From Arthrobacter sp. ISL-48 (GTDB lineage Bacteria > Actinomycetota > Actinomycetes > Actinomycetales > Micrococcaceae), in NCBI RefSeq assembly GCF_018613805.1, contig NZ_JAGGPL010000003.1:620001-684000 (forward strand): 64,000 nucleotides of DNA. The letters are read 5' to 3'. Both the position numbers and the translations under genes were made by a program. The number at the start of each line of letters is the position of its first letter. The stretch's first letter is position 1. The notes below the pieces were generated by a model that was not told the DNA's origin, made no database searches, and was given only the letters and a program-made list of their open reading frames with translations. Of the stretch, positions 25,838 to 38,455 are shown in pieces.

Positions 25838-27889
25838 GTGAACACAGCATTGAGTCAATCGCCGCTCCCTATGCGGCGGCGTTCCCGCTCACTTGGGGAT
25901 GATCCGCGGGGATCAAACCGGAGAATCCTTCGTTGGTCCCGGGGAGCGGCGATATTGGCCATAGTCTCATCGCTGATTGTGCTTCTCCGTATGAACGGGC
26001 AGCTCGAGGGAATTCCGGCGATGACCTTGGCGGCCCTACTCGTGTTGCTCGTCCCAACGGCAAGGAACCTTTCCTTACGGTTGCTCATCAACGGCTTGCT
26101 TGCCATGGGATTTACACCCCTCACATGGTGGATCCCCGAGCGCATAATAGGTATTGATCACGGCACGCTGCTGCTTGCGGCCTGCTCCGGGTTAGTTTCA
26201 TGGTGGATATTCTCAGCCAAGCGAGTCGCCCCCAGGCTACGACGCCTGCTACCTATCGCCCGATGGATCGACGCTGTTCCCTTTCTGGCAGGCGTGCTCT
26301 CCGCGATGTCCGTGGGGACAATGCTGGCCGTCAGAACATCTCTCGACGCCTTGTCGATTATGACCAGTAGATGGGATTACCAGTCGCATTTCAGCATCTA
26401 CTACATGGTTCGAAGCCACGGCGAGGTCATACCGACGATTCCACTCCCCCCGAACGGCGCGCCCTGGGGGTTCTCGGAATATCCGCAGGGTTTCCATGCT
26501 CTCCTTGCCACCTTGTCCGAGCTCGTTCGTCCGGTGCAGACATCCATAGATGCCGAACTCGTTTCCTATATCAACCTTCAGGCCCTTGTCAGTGTGTTGA
26601 CTGTTTTCCTGGTGATGGCGGCCCTATGCGCTCTGCCCTCCGTCCGCCGAAACCCGGCGGTCATGGCGCCAGCCATTGCCGTAGCTGCCGGCGCATGGAT
26701 CTTTGGCCCGGGTTCGATACCCGTGTATGACGGCTTTGCCAACTTTTATCTTGCCTGCGGATTGGCGACGGCCACCGTCCTCCTCATCCTCGTTTTCCAC
26801 AGAAGGATGCCCATTTGGGGGTTGGCCGCTGTGGGTGCCGGAATCATCGGCACAGCCAACAACTGGCTGCTGTTGTTAACGCTTATCGCCGTCGTGTTCA
26901 TTGCCAAGTTGTGGTCGGTTCTGCGCCGGTCGGGGACATATGGCCGATCTTGGTGGAGACTCGCATTCGTTGTAGCCGCCTTTACCCTGCTTGGGGTGTC
27001 GCTGCCAGTTCTTCAAATATCACCGCTTATCGACCAGGGACAGGAAATACTCGGTCTCGCTGGCGGGATTTCCGTACCTGACTTTGGATTGACCCTCGCT
27101 TCCGTTGTTCTTGTGGTAACTCTTGGATTCGCCAACGCAGCCTTGCGGGTGACAAGGCCGCCGCTCCAAGATGAACGGCAAGCTGTCAAAATGGCATGCT
27201 TCGGGCTATTCCTTCCCATCGGACTCTGCCTATGGCTCGCCATTTCGCAAAGCATCACCAACGGTGCCATTTCGTACTACTTCTACAAGTATTTAGTTGC
27301 TGTACTGCTGTTCGCATTGCCCGTCGCCGTGGCGGCTACAGCATCACTCCTGCCGAGGCCCCGACATTCGGGCCTCGTTGTGACCGGGCGCAACTCCCTG
27401 ACCGCATCATTGTGCCTTCTGTCCTTGTCTGCAACTCAGTTTTTTGGCTTCTCTGTGAGCGGTCTCGACGAGATCGGACTCCCTCCAACTGCCCGGGCAG
27501 TAACAGAAATGGAAGAACAGACGGCGAGGCTGAAAGTGACGCCGGACTACGTCGCCCGGCTCTTGGTAAGCGCCGTCCAGCCTCAACCCGCAGAGACCGT
27601 CTATATCGCCGCTCCAAGCACAATCGACGCCGTTCTCGCCGCCCGTTGGCAGTGGGGTATGCGCGGAAGATCATCTCTCAAGACCACAGGGCTGAGCCCG
27701 CTGCTCGCGGAGATCATAGATGACTATAATCATGCGCCAGAATTCATAGCCCAAATACTCACGGAAGATCCGACCATGTCGGTAATCGTTGACCCCGAAC
27801 TATACGAAACCGTGCGGCGACACCTGGTCACGCTGGGACTGGAAGGTCGCTTGCTGAAGCTCGCGGTGTCCACAAAACCCCGCGTATAA
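25838..27889 (+). CDS. Large polytopic membrane protein of the glycan locus
   Basis: Protein of 683 residues from the GTG at 25838 (GGGGA about eight bases upstream; TTG 25823 is an alternative). After a basic start it has about 12-14 hydrophobic helices and, after about residue 540, a soluble C-terminal domain of about 140 residues. The general plan (helices plus a large loop containing FSIYYMVRSHGEVIP and GFSEYPQGFHALLA) resembles GT-C transferases/DUF6541-like proteins and the second large protein at 31.2 kb, but sequence identity looks low and no catalytic motif is certain. Its base composition is visibly more AT-rich than the flanking housekeeping genes, which suggests transfer. Confidence 0.72.
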   Translation: MNTALSQSPLPMRRRSRSLGDDPRGSNRRILRWSRGAAILAIVSSLIVLLRMNGQLEGIPAMTLAALLVLLVPTARNLSLRLLINGLLAMGFTPLTWWIPERIIGIDHGTLLLAACSGLVSWWIFSAKRVAPRLRRLLPIARWIDAVPFLAGVLSAMSVGTMLAVRTSLDALSIMTSRWDYQSHFSIYYMVRSHGEVIPTIPLPPNGAPWGFSEYPQGFHALLATLSELVRPVQTSIDAELVSYINLQALVSVLTVFLVMAALCALPSVRRNPAVMAPAIAVAAGAWIFGPGSIPVYDGFANFYLACGLATATVLLILVFHRRMPIWGLAAVGAGIIGTANNWLLLLTLIAVVFIAKLWSVLRRSGTYGRSWWRLAFVVAAFTLLGVSLPVLQISPLIDQGQEILGLAGGISVPDFGLTLASVVLVVTLGFANAALRVTRPPLQDERQAVKMACFGLFLPIGLCLWLAISQSITNGAISYYFYKYLVAVLLFALPVAVAATASLLPRPRHSGLVVTGRNSLTASLCLLSLSATQFFGFSVSGLDEIGLPPTARAVTEMEEQTARLKVTPDYVARLLVSAVQPQPAETVYIAAPSTIDAVLAARWQWGMRGRSSLKTTGLSPLLAEIIDDYNHAPEFIAQILTEDPTMSVIVDPELYETVRRHLVTLGLEGRLLKLAVSTKPRV

Positions 27890-27920
27890 ATCCGGGATCT
27901 GGATCAGTAACCGCACCGCG

Positions 27921-30116
27921 TCAGCTGCCGAGCAATGCACCCGCAATTAATGGGCCCAATTCCTCTGAGGCGCGGGCACTGATGTGATTGATGTCTGCAT
28001 ACAGTGCTGTATTCCCGATGAACGCGGGGCACTGGCCATCGACGCAGAACCAGTCCTTTGTTGGCACGTACAGGGCGCTCTTACTCAAACCGGCAAGGGC
28101 TCGGCGCTCAACTTCGCTTGTGTTATCGAAGTTTGAGGCGCGCTGAGTGACGCAGTCGCCAGGAGTGCTGAACCGGGTGATACATAGGCTGGGATCTGCC
28201 TTTGCTGGTGCCGGGGCCTCCAGTAGCACGTAACGCGCCCCGCTCCTTATTACGAAGTCCCCCATCGCTGCGATGTTGCGCTGCCACTCGGCGTCGGCTG
28301 CGGGACCAACTGCATGGCTTGCCAAGTGCCCGTCGTTCCTCAGGAAAGAGGACACGACCGTAGCGGGATGCAGCCTCTTTATCTCTTCCTGGACCCACCC
28401 CTTGAAGCGAATACACTCATCGGCTGAGGCATCTTGTCCGACGGGAACGAGAGTGGGTGAACAGGCCGCAACGGTGTATACGTAAATCTTTACGTCCTGG
28501 CCCTCCAGCGCCTTCCGGATTCCCGGTACAAAACTCATTGTCGTAGAGTCGCCGAAAACGATGATCGACTTAGCGGCGGACTCGCTTCCATACACACAGC
28601 GCGCTGCGTTGCGGGTGACGTCCTTGTCATGTGCGAGCGGGGACAACTCACCGCCGAGGCATCCGTCTTTTGTCCATTCACCCGGTTTTGCCAACGCGCC
28701 GTCGGGTCCCATGCCGGCAGGGTCGGGAGTCAATGCGGGCCACTGTGAAGCGACCAACGCCGCGCGCAACTGCTCCTGGCGCCCCGTAAGCGTTGTCGCC
28801 GTCATCGATTTCGGGCTCTCCACACCGCCGGACGGGGAACCGGCGTCGGCCGTCCGCTGTTGCCCGAGAGTCGCAGACGCCGTCACGGGAGCCGCGACGA
28901 GGATTGCTGCGAAGATCGCAACGACGGCCGGTTTGCTGCGGCGTCTTCGGGGTCTGTGTTGCGTCCTGACCCTCGGGGCACCGAAACTGCTCCGGCGAAT
29001 CGGGTCTTCAACCAATATGAAGGAGCAAACAGACAGCAAGACCATGACGGCCACAGCCATCACGTAGTAACGCTTAGAACCGGATGGCAGGAGCGCCCCC
29101 ACTATGACAATCACTGGAAAGTGCCAAAGGTAGAGGGAGTAGGAGATTTTTCCGACGTATCTGCTTATTGGGTTCGTCAAAATCCAGGCCATCCTGTCAT
29201 GGGCGTCGGATTGCATCCCAGCTCCAGCCAGGATGACCATGCACGCTCCCACGACGGGGTAAACAGCATTAGGTGCAGGAAACGGGGTTTCCGGACTAAT
29301 GAACAGGGAAGACACAACGAGCAATGTCAAACCCAGCCACATGAGCACAGCCCGGACCGGTTGGGCGAAACCCTTAAAAGACGTGGTCAACACGGCAAGA
29401 AGGGCTCCCGCACTCAGCTCCCACCCTCTCGAAAAGGTGGAGAAATAGGCAACGGTGTGGTGAGTCTGTGTCTCCCAAAGCGCGAATGCGAACGACAAGA
29501 ATATGGACACCGCTATGACGGAAGTCAGGATGGCAACAGTTCCACGTGAGTTGGCTCGAAGACGCCTTGCAAGCCATAGCGCCCCAAGGATGATCCAGGG
29601 CCAAAGGATGTAGAACTGTTCCTCGACTCCGAGAGACCAATAGTGCTGGATCGGAGAAACGGATGACCCTGAGTTCATGTAGTCCGTCCCCAAAATGGCG
29701 AATCGCCAGTTCGCGGAGAACAGGAGCGCCCAGAGCGAATCTCCAGCTATGGAAGAAGCACGCCCGGCATAAAAAACCACATAGGCCGCAGTCACGGTTA
29801 CTGACAGGACCACGACTGCTGCCGGCAGAATGCGCTTGATCCGCCGAACATAGAACTGCCGGAAGGATATACGGCCGGTCGTGCTGGCCTCCCGCAACAG
29901 GATCCCTGATATCAGGTACCCGGAAATCACGAAGAAGATGTCCACGCCTACAAAGCCGCCTTGAGGCCAGTGAAACAGGTGGTCGAGCACAACTGCGACC
30001 ACAGCGATGGCCCTGAGGCCTTCTATGTCTAAACGCCGTTGGTGTCCCACGGCGGGCAGAGCCGCCCCGGACCGCGTCTCGACGGCCAGTGCTGGAGGCA
30101 TAGTAATTCCGCTCAT
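27921..30116 (-). CDS. Acyltransferase family 3 with C-terminal SGNH domain (OafA type)
   Basis: Protein of 731 residues that acylates surface glycans. Residues about 25-375 are the AT3 membrane domain with ten-plus helices: RLDIEGLRAIAVVAVVLDHL carries the active His, VGVDIFFVISGYLISG follows, and RRIKRILPA is the basic loop. After a linker (about 380-450) comes an extracellular SGNH-like domain: IIVFGDSTTMSFVPG (the GDS nucleophile) and YADINHISARAS (DxxH). This arrangement is typical of O-antigen/wall-polymer O-acetylases. ATG at 30116; an ATG five codons later is possible. Divergent from rmlA. Confidence 0.92.
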   Translation of the reverse strand: MSGITMPPALAVETRSGAALPAVGHQRRLDIEGLRAIAVVAVVLDHLFHWPQGGFVGVDIFFVISGYLISGILLREASTTGRISFRQFYVRRIKRILPAAVVVLSVTVTAAYVVFYAGRASSIAGDSLWALLFSANWRFAILGTDYMNSGSSVSPIQHYWSLGVEEQFYILWPWIILGALWLARRLRANSRGTVAILTSVIAVSIFLSFAFALWETQTHHTVAYFSTFSRGWELSAGALLAVLTTSFKGFAQPVRAVLMWLGLTLLVVSSLFISPETPFPAPNAVYPVVGACMVILAGAGMQSDAHDRMAWILTNPISRYVGKISYSLYLWHFPVIVIVGALLPSGSKRYYVMAVAVMVLLSVCSFILVEDPIRRSSFGAPRVRTQHRPRRRRSKPAVVAIFAAILVAAPVTASATLGQQRTADAGSPSGGVESPKSMTATTLTGRQEQLRAALVASQWPALTPDPAGMGPDGALAKPGEWTKDGCLGGELSPLAHDKDVTRNAARCVYGSESAAKSIIVFGDSTTMSFVPGIRKALEGQDVKIYVYTVAACSPTLVPVGQDASADECIRFKGWVQEEIKRLHPATVVSSFLRNDGHLASHAVGPAADAEWQRNIAAMGDFVIRSGARYVLLEAPAPAKADPSLCITRFSTPGDCVTQRASNFDNTSEVERRALAGLSKSALYVPTKDWFCVDGQCPAFIGNTALYADINHISARASEELGPLIAGALLGS

Positions 30117-30236
30117 CTTGGGTCTCAGGGTCAGTCCAGCTTACCAAGCTGAAGGCACACCGCTGTCTGCACTGCCCGCTGGACCACTATGGGGCTGGTT
30201 TGGCGATGCGGCAGTATTACGGAAAGATGTAGGTTC

Positions 30237-31106
30237 ATGCGCGGAATTATATTGGCTGGCGGGACTGGGTCCCGGCTCCACCCCATCACCCTCGGCATCA
30301 GTAAGCAGCTTGTGCCTGTCTACGACAAGCCAATGATCTACTACCCGTTGTCGACGTTGATCCTTGCCGGGATTCGCGACATCCTCATCATTACGACGCC
30401 ACATGACGCAGAGCAGTTCCAGCGACTGTTGGGCGACGGTACTCAGTTCGGTGTGAATCTAACTTATGTTCAACAGCCGTCCCCTGACGGACTCGCCCAA
30501 GCTTTCATCCTTGGCTCGGAACACATCGGCAATGACACCGTCGCCTTGGTTCTCGGGGACAACATATTTTACGGGCAAGGAATGGGAACCCAGCTTCGAC
30601 GCCACGCAGACATCGACGGCGGTGCCGTCTTCGGTTACTGGGTCAAGGATCCCAAGGCGTATGGGGTAGTGGAGTTTGACGACAACGGCAAGGCGCTCTC
30701 ACTGGAAGAGAAGCCTGCTAAGCCTCGTAGTCACTACGCCGTTCCCGGTCTCTACTTCTACGATAATGACGTAATTGAGATAGCACGGAACCTTGAACCC
30801 TCGGCGCGGGGTGAACTGGAAATCACAGATATTAACCGCATCTACCTGGAAAGAGGGAAACTTCAGGTTGAGATCCTTCCCCGCGGCACCGCGTGGCTGG
30901 ACACTGGGACGTTCAATGATCTCAGCGACGCCTCGAACTTCATCCGCACCGTCGAGAATCGTCAGGGTCTGAAGATCGGCGCCCCTGAAGAGATCGCTTG
31001 GCGAGTGGGCTTCCTTAACGATGATGAACTGCGTAAACGCGCCGAACCGTTGGTCAAGAGCGGTTACGGCTCGTACTTGCTGGAACTCCTTGAAACGACG
31101 ATCTGA
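30237..31106 (+). CDS. rmlA: Glucose-1-phosphate thymidylyltransferase
   Basis: First step of dTDP-L-rhamnose synthesis (dTTP + glucose-1-P), 289 residues, full length. [18 protein letters not shown] is the nucleotide signature, [17 protein letters not shown] and [10 protein letters not shown] are family hallmarks, and [15 protein letters not shown] follows. The ATG at 30237 is taken because the family starts here; the frame is open upstream. It stands alone 9.6 kb from rmlB, followed by an intrinsic terminator. Confidence 0.97.
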   Translation: MRGIILAGGTGSRLHPITLGISKQLVPVYDKPMIYYPLSTLILAGIRDILIITTPHDAEQFQRLLGDGTQFGVNLTYVQQPSPDGLAQAFILGSEHIGNDTVALVLGDNIFYGQGMGTQLRRHADIDGGAVFGYWVKDPKAYGVVEFDDNGKALSLEEKPAKPRSHYAVPGLYFYDNDVIEIARNLEPSARGELEITDINRIYLERGKLQVEILPRGTAWLDTGTFNDLSDASNFIRTVENRQGLKIGAPEEIAWRVGFLNDDELRKRAEPLVKSGYGSYLLELLETTI

Positions 31107-31123
31107 AAATCTATACGTGCGCT

Positions 31124-31172
31124 AAAGCGCCCTAAGGTAGCTGGAATCAATCCGCTCCTTTAGGGCGCTTTT
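31124..31172 (+). terminator. Rho-independent terminator after rmlA
   Basis: AAAGCGCCCTAA (31124-31135) pairs perfectly with TTAGGGCGCTTT (31160-31171) over 12 bp across a 24-base loop, and the stem runs into TTTTC. It lies 18 bases after the rmlA stop and probably also ends the facing gene at 31235. Confidence 0.85.
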
Positions 31173-31234
31173 CGTAACTAAGCCCGTCTTCTCTCAGGGA
31201 GGGGAGCGACTAAAGATTTGTACAACCTATGGAT

Positions 31235-33202
31235 TTAGCACGCAACCAGCTTGTAGAGACGGTTGGCTCCCACTTGGGCAATAAGTTCGAACCCGGGTGC
31301 CCTGTCCAAGCCCGCCAAACCTGGATAGGCCTGATTGTTTGGGTTACCAGGTAAATAGATCAGCTCGTCCGAATTAATCGCATATTCCACGTTCAGCCGC
31401 CTCGCAGCGGCGCATACTTCGGGATTCGTGGCGGCCGTATTCAGTGACTTGGCAATCACCGTCTTATCCGCATTCATCGCCGCGAGCACATGGGGAAACA
31501 GAACGTGCTTGCCGGAGACGAAATACGCCCAAGCGCTCCCATCCCAGGGGTTCCCGGCGATCACGCCATCGTCGTGTACCACCTCAGGGAGTTCCTTGTA
31601 TAACTCAAATTCGTCAGCTGACATTATTGGAGACCCTGGGCCCAGGCTGTAGTTGGAATGCGCAGCGTTCGATGCGTCCCGGATTGCCCCTGTCTGGGCG
31701 ATAAGAAGGACGGGCACAGCTATTAGAGCGAGGGAGGCACTAATCTCCCATGCATGGCTAGACTTTCGAAGGCTCCCGAGATACTTGGCGACAATGCGGT
31801 AGAAGCCGATAAACGCCAACAATGACAAAGGCAGTCCGACCAGAACAAGACCTGCGGCGACCCTCTTGTAGTCATCAAACCAACCACCAGTGAGAAACGC
31901 ACGCATTACGGATGGCTGCCATGCCGTGACGGACACCAGGAGAAGGGTCCACATCAAGAAACTGATGGCCAACCATCTGTATCCCCGGTGGCTGAGGGCC
32001 AACCAAAGGCCAAAAATCAAAAGAACTCCTGTCGCCCATGCAGCTCCCCTCGCTGAATGGGTGGTAAAGAGCGCCTCTCCTACCGCCTGGGCTGAACTTT
32101 GATACGGGGGCCACGTGACATTAAACGACGTAAACGGGAATGGGCGCAGGACGACCCACGCCGTCGCTATAGCAACTGCCAGGCCTAAGGAGGCGGCAAG
32201 CTTGAGAATCCGCCGCCGGATTGTCCAGTGGGCAAACGAGGTTAACACCGAGCGGCGAAGCGTGCGGGACAGCAGGTATGGAACAAGGATGACGATCAGG
32301 CATATTACGCTGTTGGGGTGGCTGAGGCTAATGCCCGCCAGTCCTATGAGTCCCAGCCACGGCAGCATGATGCCCTGGCCAGACGACAGGAATCCGTTAC
32401 GGCACAGCAGCAGTCCAATCCCTGCGACCGCTGGCAGCGCGGCCATCCCGAGATAGTTTGGATATAGGACTCCCCAGTCAACCAAAAGGTACGGGAATGC
32501 AGAAAACGACGAAACAAGGACTCCGAATCCCACATTCATGACGGTTGAACCGCCAAAAAGCGTGCGGCAAAAAAACCACATGGAGAGCGGCCACACCAGC
32601 GCACCTATGATCAAGTTTAGGCTGGCGACTGCTTCCGGTATGGAAGAGCCAGAGGTTTGAACGATCAGAGCAGCTATTCCATGCCATGCGGCCGGGTAGA
32701 AGGAAGGAGCGCCTCCTCCCGCTGCTCCTAGGGTCAGGGATGACGCGCTACCGCTCTCGATAACGTAGCGGACCGCATTCAAGTGGAAGACGTTGTCTGC
32801 CGTCTGGGAGACGTAATCCGGACTGCCAAAAATCCTGCCGAGGCGGACGAGAATTACACCGGATCCGGCGGCGATGCCGATGGCCGTCGCAGGCGTGAGT
32901 GCGAATCCCCACTGAATGTGCGCCCGCTCCCAGCCGAATCTCTTTGCAAGCAGAGATCGAACGACCCAGGTCGCGGCGGCCGTCACCAAGGTTCCCGCGA
33001 CAACCGCGACAATCCCCCAGCTCACACCTGCGATCGGTGCGGCAACGGCTGTCACGCTCATAACCGAAATGCTCATCAGCGGGGCCAGGGCTATTGCGCT
33101 CATCGATCGCAGGCCTGCAGCTCTTGTTACGACCACACCGGGCAGGGTTACGATCAAAAGTGCCGCAAAAAAGGGCACCCATGCGTCAGTCCAGACTGCC
33201 AA
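31235..33202 (-). CDS. DUF6541-type polytopic membrane protein
   Basis: Protein of 655 residues from a TTG at 33202 (AGCAGG about seven bases upstream). About 13 hydrophobic helices to about residue 500, then a soluble C-terminal part of about 150 residues containing GSPIMSADEFELYKELPEVV and VIAGNPWDGSAWAYFVSGKHV, the region that characterises DUF6541. The family is predicted glycosyltransferase-like (GT-C fold), function unproven. It follows wzt on the same strand after 46 bases, so it may be the last gene of the glf-glfT2-wzm-wzt operon. Confidence 0.82.
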   Translation of the reverse strand: MAVWTDAWVPFFAALLIVTLPGVVVTRAAGLRSMSAIALAPLMSISVMSVTAVAAPIAGVSWGIVAVVAGTLVTAAATWVVRSLLAKRFGWERAHIQWGFALTPATAIGIAAGSGVILVRLGRIFGSPDYVSQTADNVFHLNAVRYVIESGSASSLTLGAAGGGAPSFYPAAWHGIAALIVQTSGSSIPEAVASLNLIIGALVWPLSMWFFCRTLFGGSTVMNVGFGVLVSSFSAFPYLLVDWGVLYPNYLGMAALPAVAGIGLLLCRNGFLSSGQGIMLPWLGLIGLAGISLSHPNSVICLIVILVPYLLSRTLRRSVLTSFAHWTIRRRILKLAASLGLAVAIATAWVVLRPFPFTSFNVTWPPYQSSAQAVGEALFTTHSARGAAWATGVLLIFGLWLALSHRGYRWLAISFLMWTLLLVSVTAWQPSVMRAFLTGGWFDDYKRVAAGLVLVGLPLSLLAFIGFYRIVAKYLGSLRKSSHAWEISASLALIAVPVLLIAQTGAIRDASNAAHSNYSLGPGSPIMSADEFELYKELPEVVHDDGVIAGNPWDGSAWAYFVSGKHVLFPHVLAAMNADKTVIAKSLNTAATNPEVCAAARRLNVEYAINSDELIYLPGNPNNQAYPGLAGLDRAPGFELIAQVGANRLYKLVAC

Positions 33203-33248
33203 CTTATAACCTGCTTACTCGTCGGGTCCGGAGGATCCGGACGGCATA

Positions 33249-33977
33249 CTACCTGTTGCGCAGAAACTGAACGGCAGAATCAATTTTTCCATCAAAGAGG
33301 ACCTGACCATGTTCCAACACGACGCCTCGGGAACATATCCGTGCAACAAGGTCTAAATCATGGCTTACCACCACGAGCGTCTTGCCGTTCCGCGCCAATT
33401 CCTGGATCTTGTCGATGCACTTCCGCTGGAAGGGTTCGTCTCCGACGGCGAGAATCTCGTCAATCAGGAAGACTTCTGGATCCGTATGTACCGCTACAGA
33501 GAACGCCAGCCTCAGGTACATTCCTGACGAGTAGAACTTCACTTCCGTATCGATGAACTGGCCGATCTCGGAGAATTCTACGATCGCGTCGAAGCGGTCG
33601 TTGATCTGTTGTTCGGTCATGCCCAGGATGGCGCCGTTGAGGTACACGTTGTCGCGGCCGGAAAGATCCGGATGGAAGCCCGCCCCCACTTCGATCAGGC
33701 CCGCCACGCGGCCCCCTGTCCGCACCGTGCCGGAGTCGGGCAGCATCACTCCTGAAATGTGCTTCAGGAGTGTGGATTTTCCCGAACCGTTCAGGCCCAG
33801 AAGGGCGACGGTCTCACCCGTCTCTATGTCCATGGAGACATTCTTGAGGGCGTGGAACTTCTCGGACAGATCGCCCTTCCTGCCCTTGGACAGCCAGACA
33901 ACGGCTTCCTTTATGGATCTGGTATGGCGCAGCACAAACTGCTTGCTGACATCAGAAACCTCTATTGCGTTAACCAC
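33249..33977 (-). CDS. wzt: Polysaccharide ABC exporter ATPase Wzt
   Basis: ATP-binding half of a glycan ABC exporter, 242 residues. Walker A LLGLNGSGKSTLLK, the signature YSSGMYLRLAFSVA (the Wzt/TagH form of LSGGQ), Walker B EVFLIDEILAVGD and VVSHDLD are present. It is a short Wzt lacking the C-terminal carbohydrate-binding domain, so export probably does not need recognition of a modified chain end. GTG start directly next to the wzm stop. Confidence 0.92.
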   Translation of the reverse strand: MVNAIEVSDVSKQFVLRHTRSIKEAVVWLSKGRKGDLSEKFHALKNVSMDIETGETVALLGLNGSGKSTLLKHISGVMLPDSGTVRTGGRVAGLIEVGAGFHPDLSGRDNVYLNGAILGMTEQQINDRFDAIVEFSEIGQFIDTEVKFYSSGMYLRLAFSVAVHTDPEVFLIDEILAVGDEPFQRKCIDKIQELARNGKTLVVVSHDLDLVARICSRGVVLEHGQVLFDGKIDSAVQFLRNR

Positions 33978-34855
33978 TCACAGCTCCTGCGCGAAGCGGC
34001 CTTCAAGCCGTCGAAAAGTCAATTGGCCCAGTCCCAGGACCAGCAAGGCTACTACCAGCCCCACAGGCAACCAGAGGCTGAACAGGTTCGGTGGCATCGC
34101 CGCAGAACCGTCAGTTGTTGGAAACCAAAATGCATAATGGAACAGCTCAACGCCGATAGTGACGGGATTCGCCTGGTAGACCGAATAGGCCACTGAACCA
34201 AGCTTCGCTTGCACCATGGTCCATGCGTACATCACAGGCGAAGCCCAAGTAGCAACCATTAGCAACATGTCCACAAGATTTTCCGAATCCCGGAAGTAGA
34301 CATTCGCGGAACCGAACAACAGTCCCAGCCCGGTGGCCAACAGGCCCACAATGACGAAACCTGCGATCCCGGCCAGCAGTTGGATGGCATCCGGATGCCA
34401 TCCGGCAAAGATGCAGGCGGCCACCAACACGACCAGTTGTGGGAAAAAATGAACGGCGGACACCCAGACGGAGGCCACAGGAAACAGCTCGCGTGGAAGG
34501 TAGATCTTTTTGATGAGGTTACCGTTGGCCACTATCGAACGCGCGGCGTTGCCCAGCGCCTCGGAGAAGAAGTTGATCAATACAATGCCTGAAAACAGAT
34601 AAATGGCGTAATTGGCCAACCCATCGGGATTCTTAGGACTGCGCTCCAGCCCCAGGAACACACCAAGCGCCACATAGAAGACGATAAACTGCACGCCGGG
34701 CTTCACATAGGACCAGAGCAGGCCAAGCACAGACCCGCGGTATCGCACCTTGAGTTCCTTGCGTACCAGCAGCTTCAACAGGAAGCTAGACTGACGAATA
34801 TCGCGCAGTCCCCCGCCCAGACCCGGTGTGGTTAGTTCCCTAAGACTGATCTGGC

Positions 34856-34859
<4 letters not shown>
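33978..34859 (-). CDS. wzm: Polysaccharide ABC exporter permease Wzm
   Basis: ABC-2 permease, 293 residues from the GTG at 34859, which overlaps the glfT2 stop (GTGA); the longer frame to 35039 lies inside glfT2 and is not used. Basic N-terminal region LLKLLVRKELKVRYRGSVLG followed by WSYVKPGVQF, then six helices, is the standard Wzm/TagG layout. With Wzt it would export a lipid-linked galactofuranose-containing polymer made by the upstream genes. Confidence 0.92.
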
Positions 34860-38455
<3,596 letters not shown>

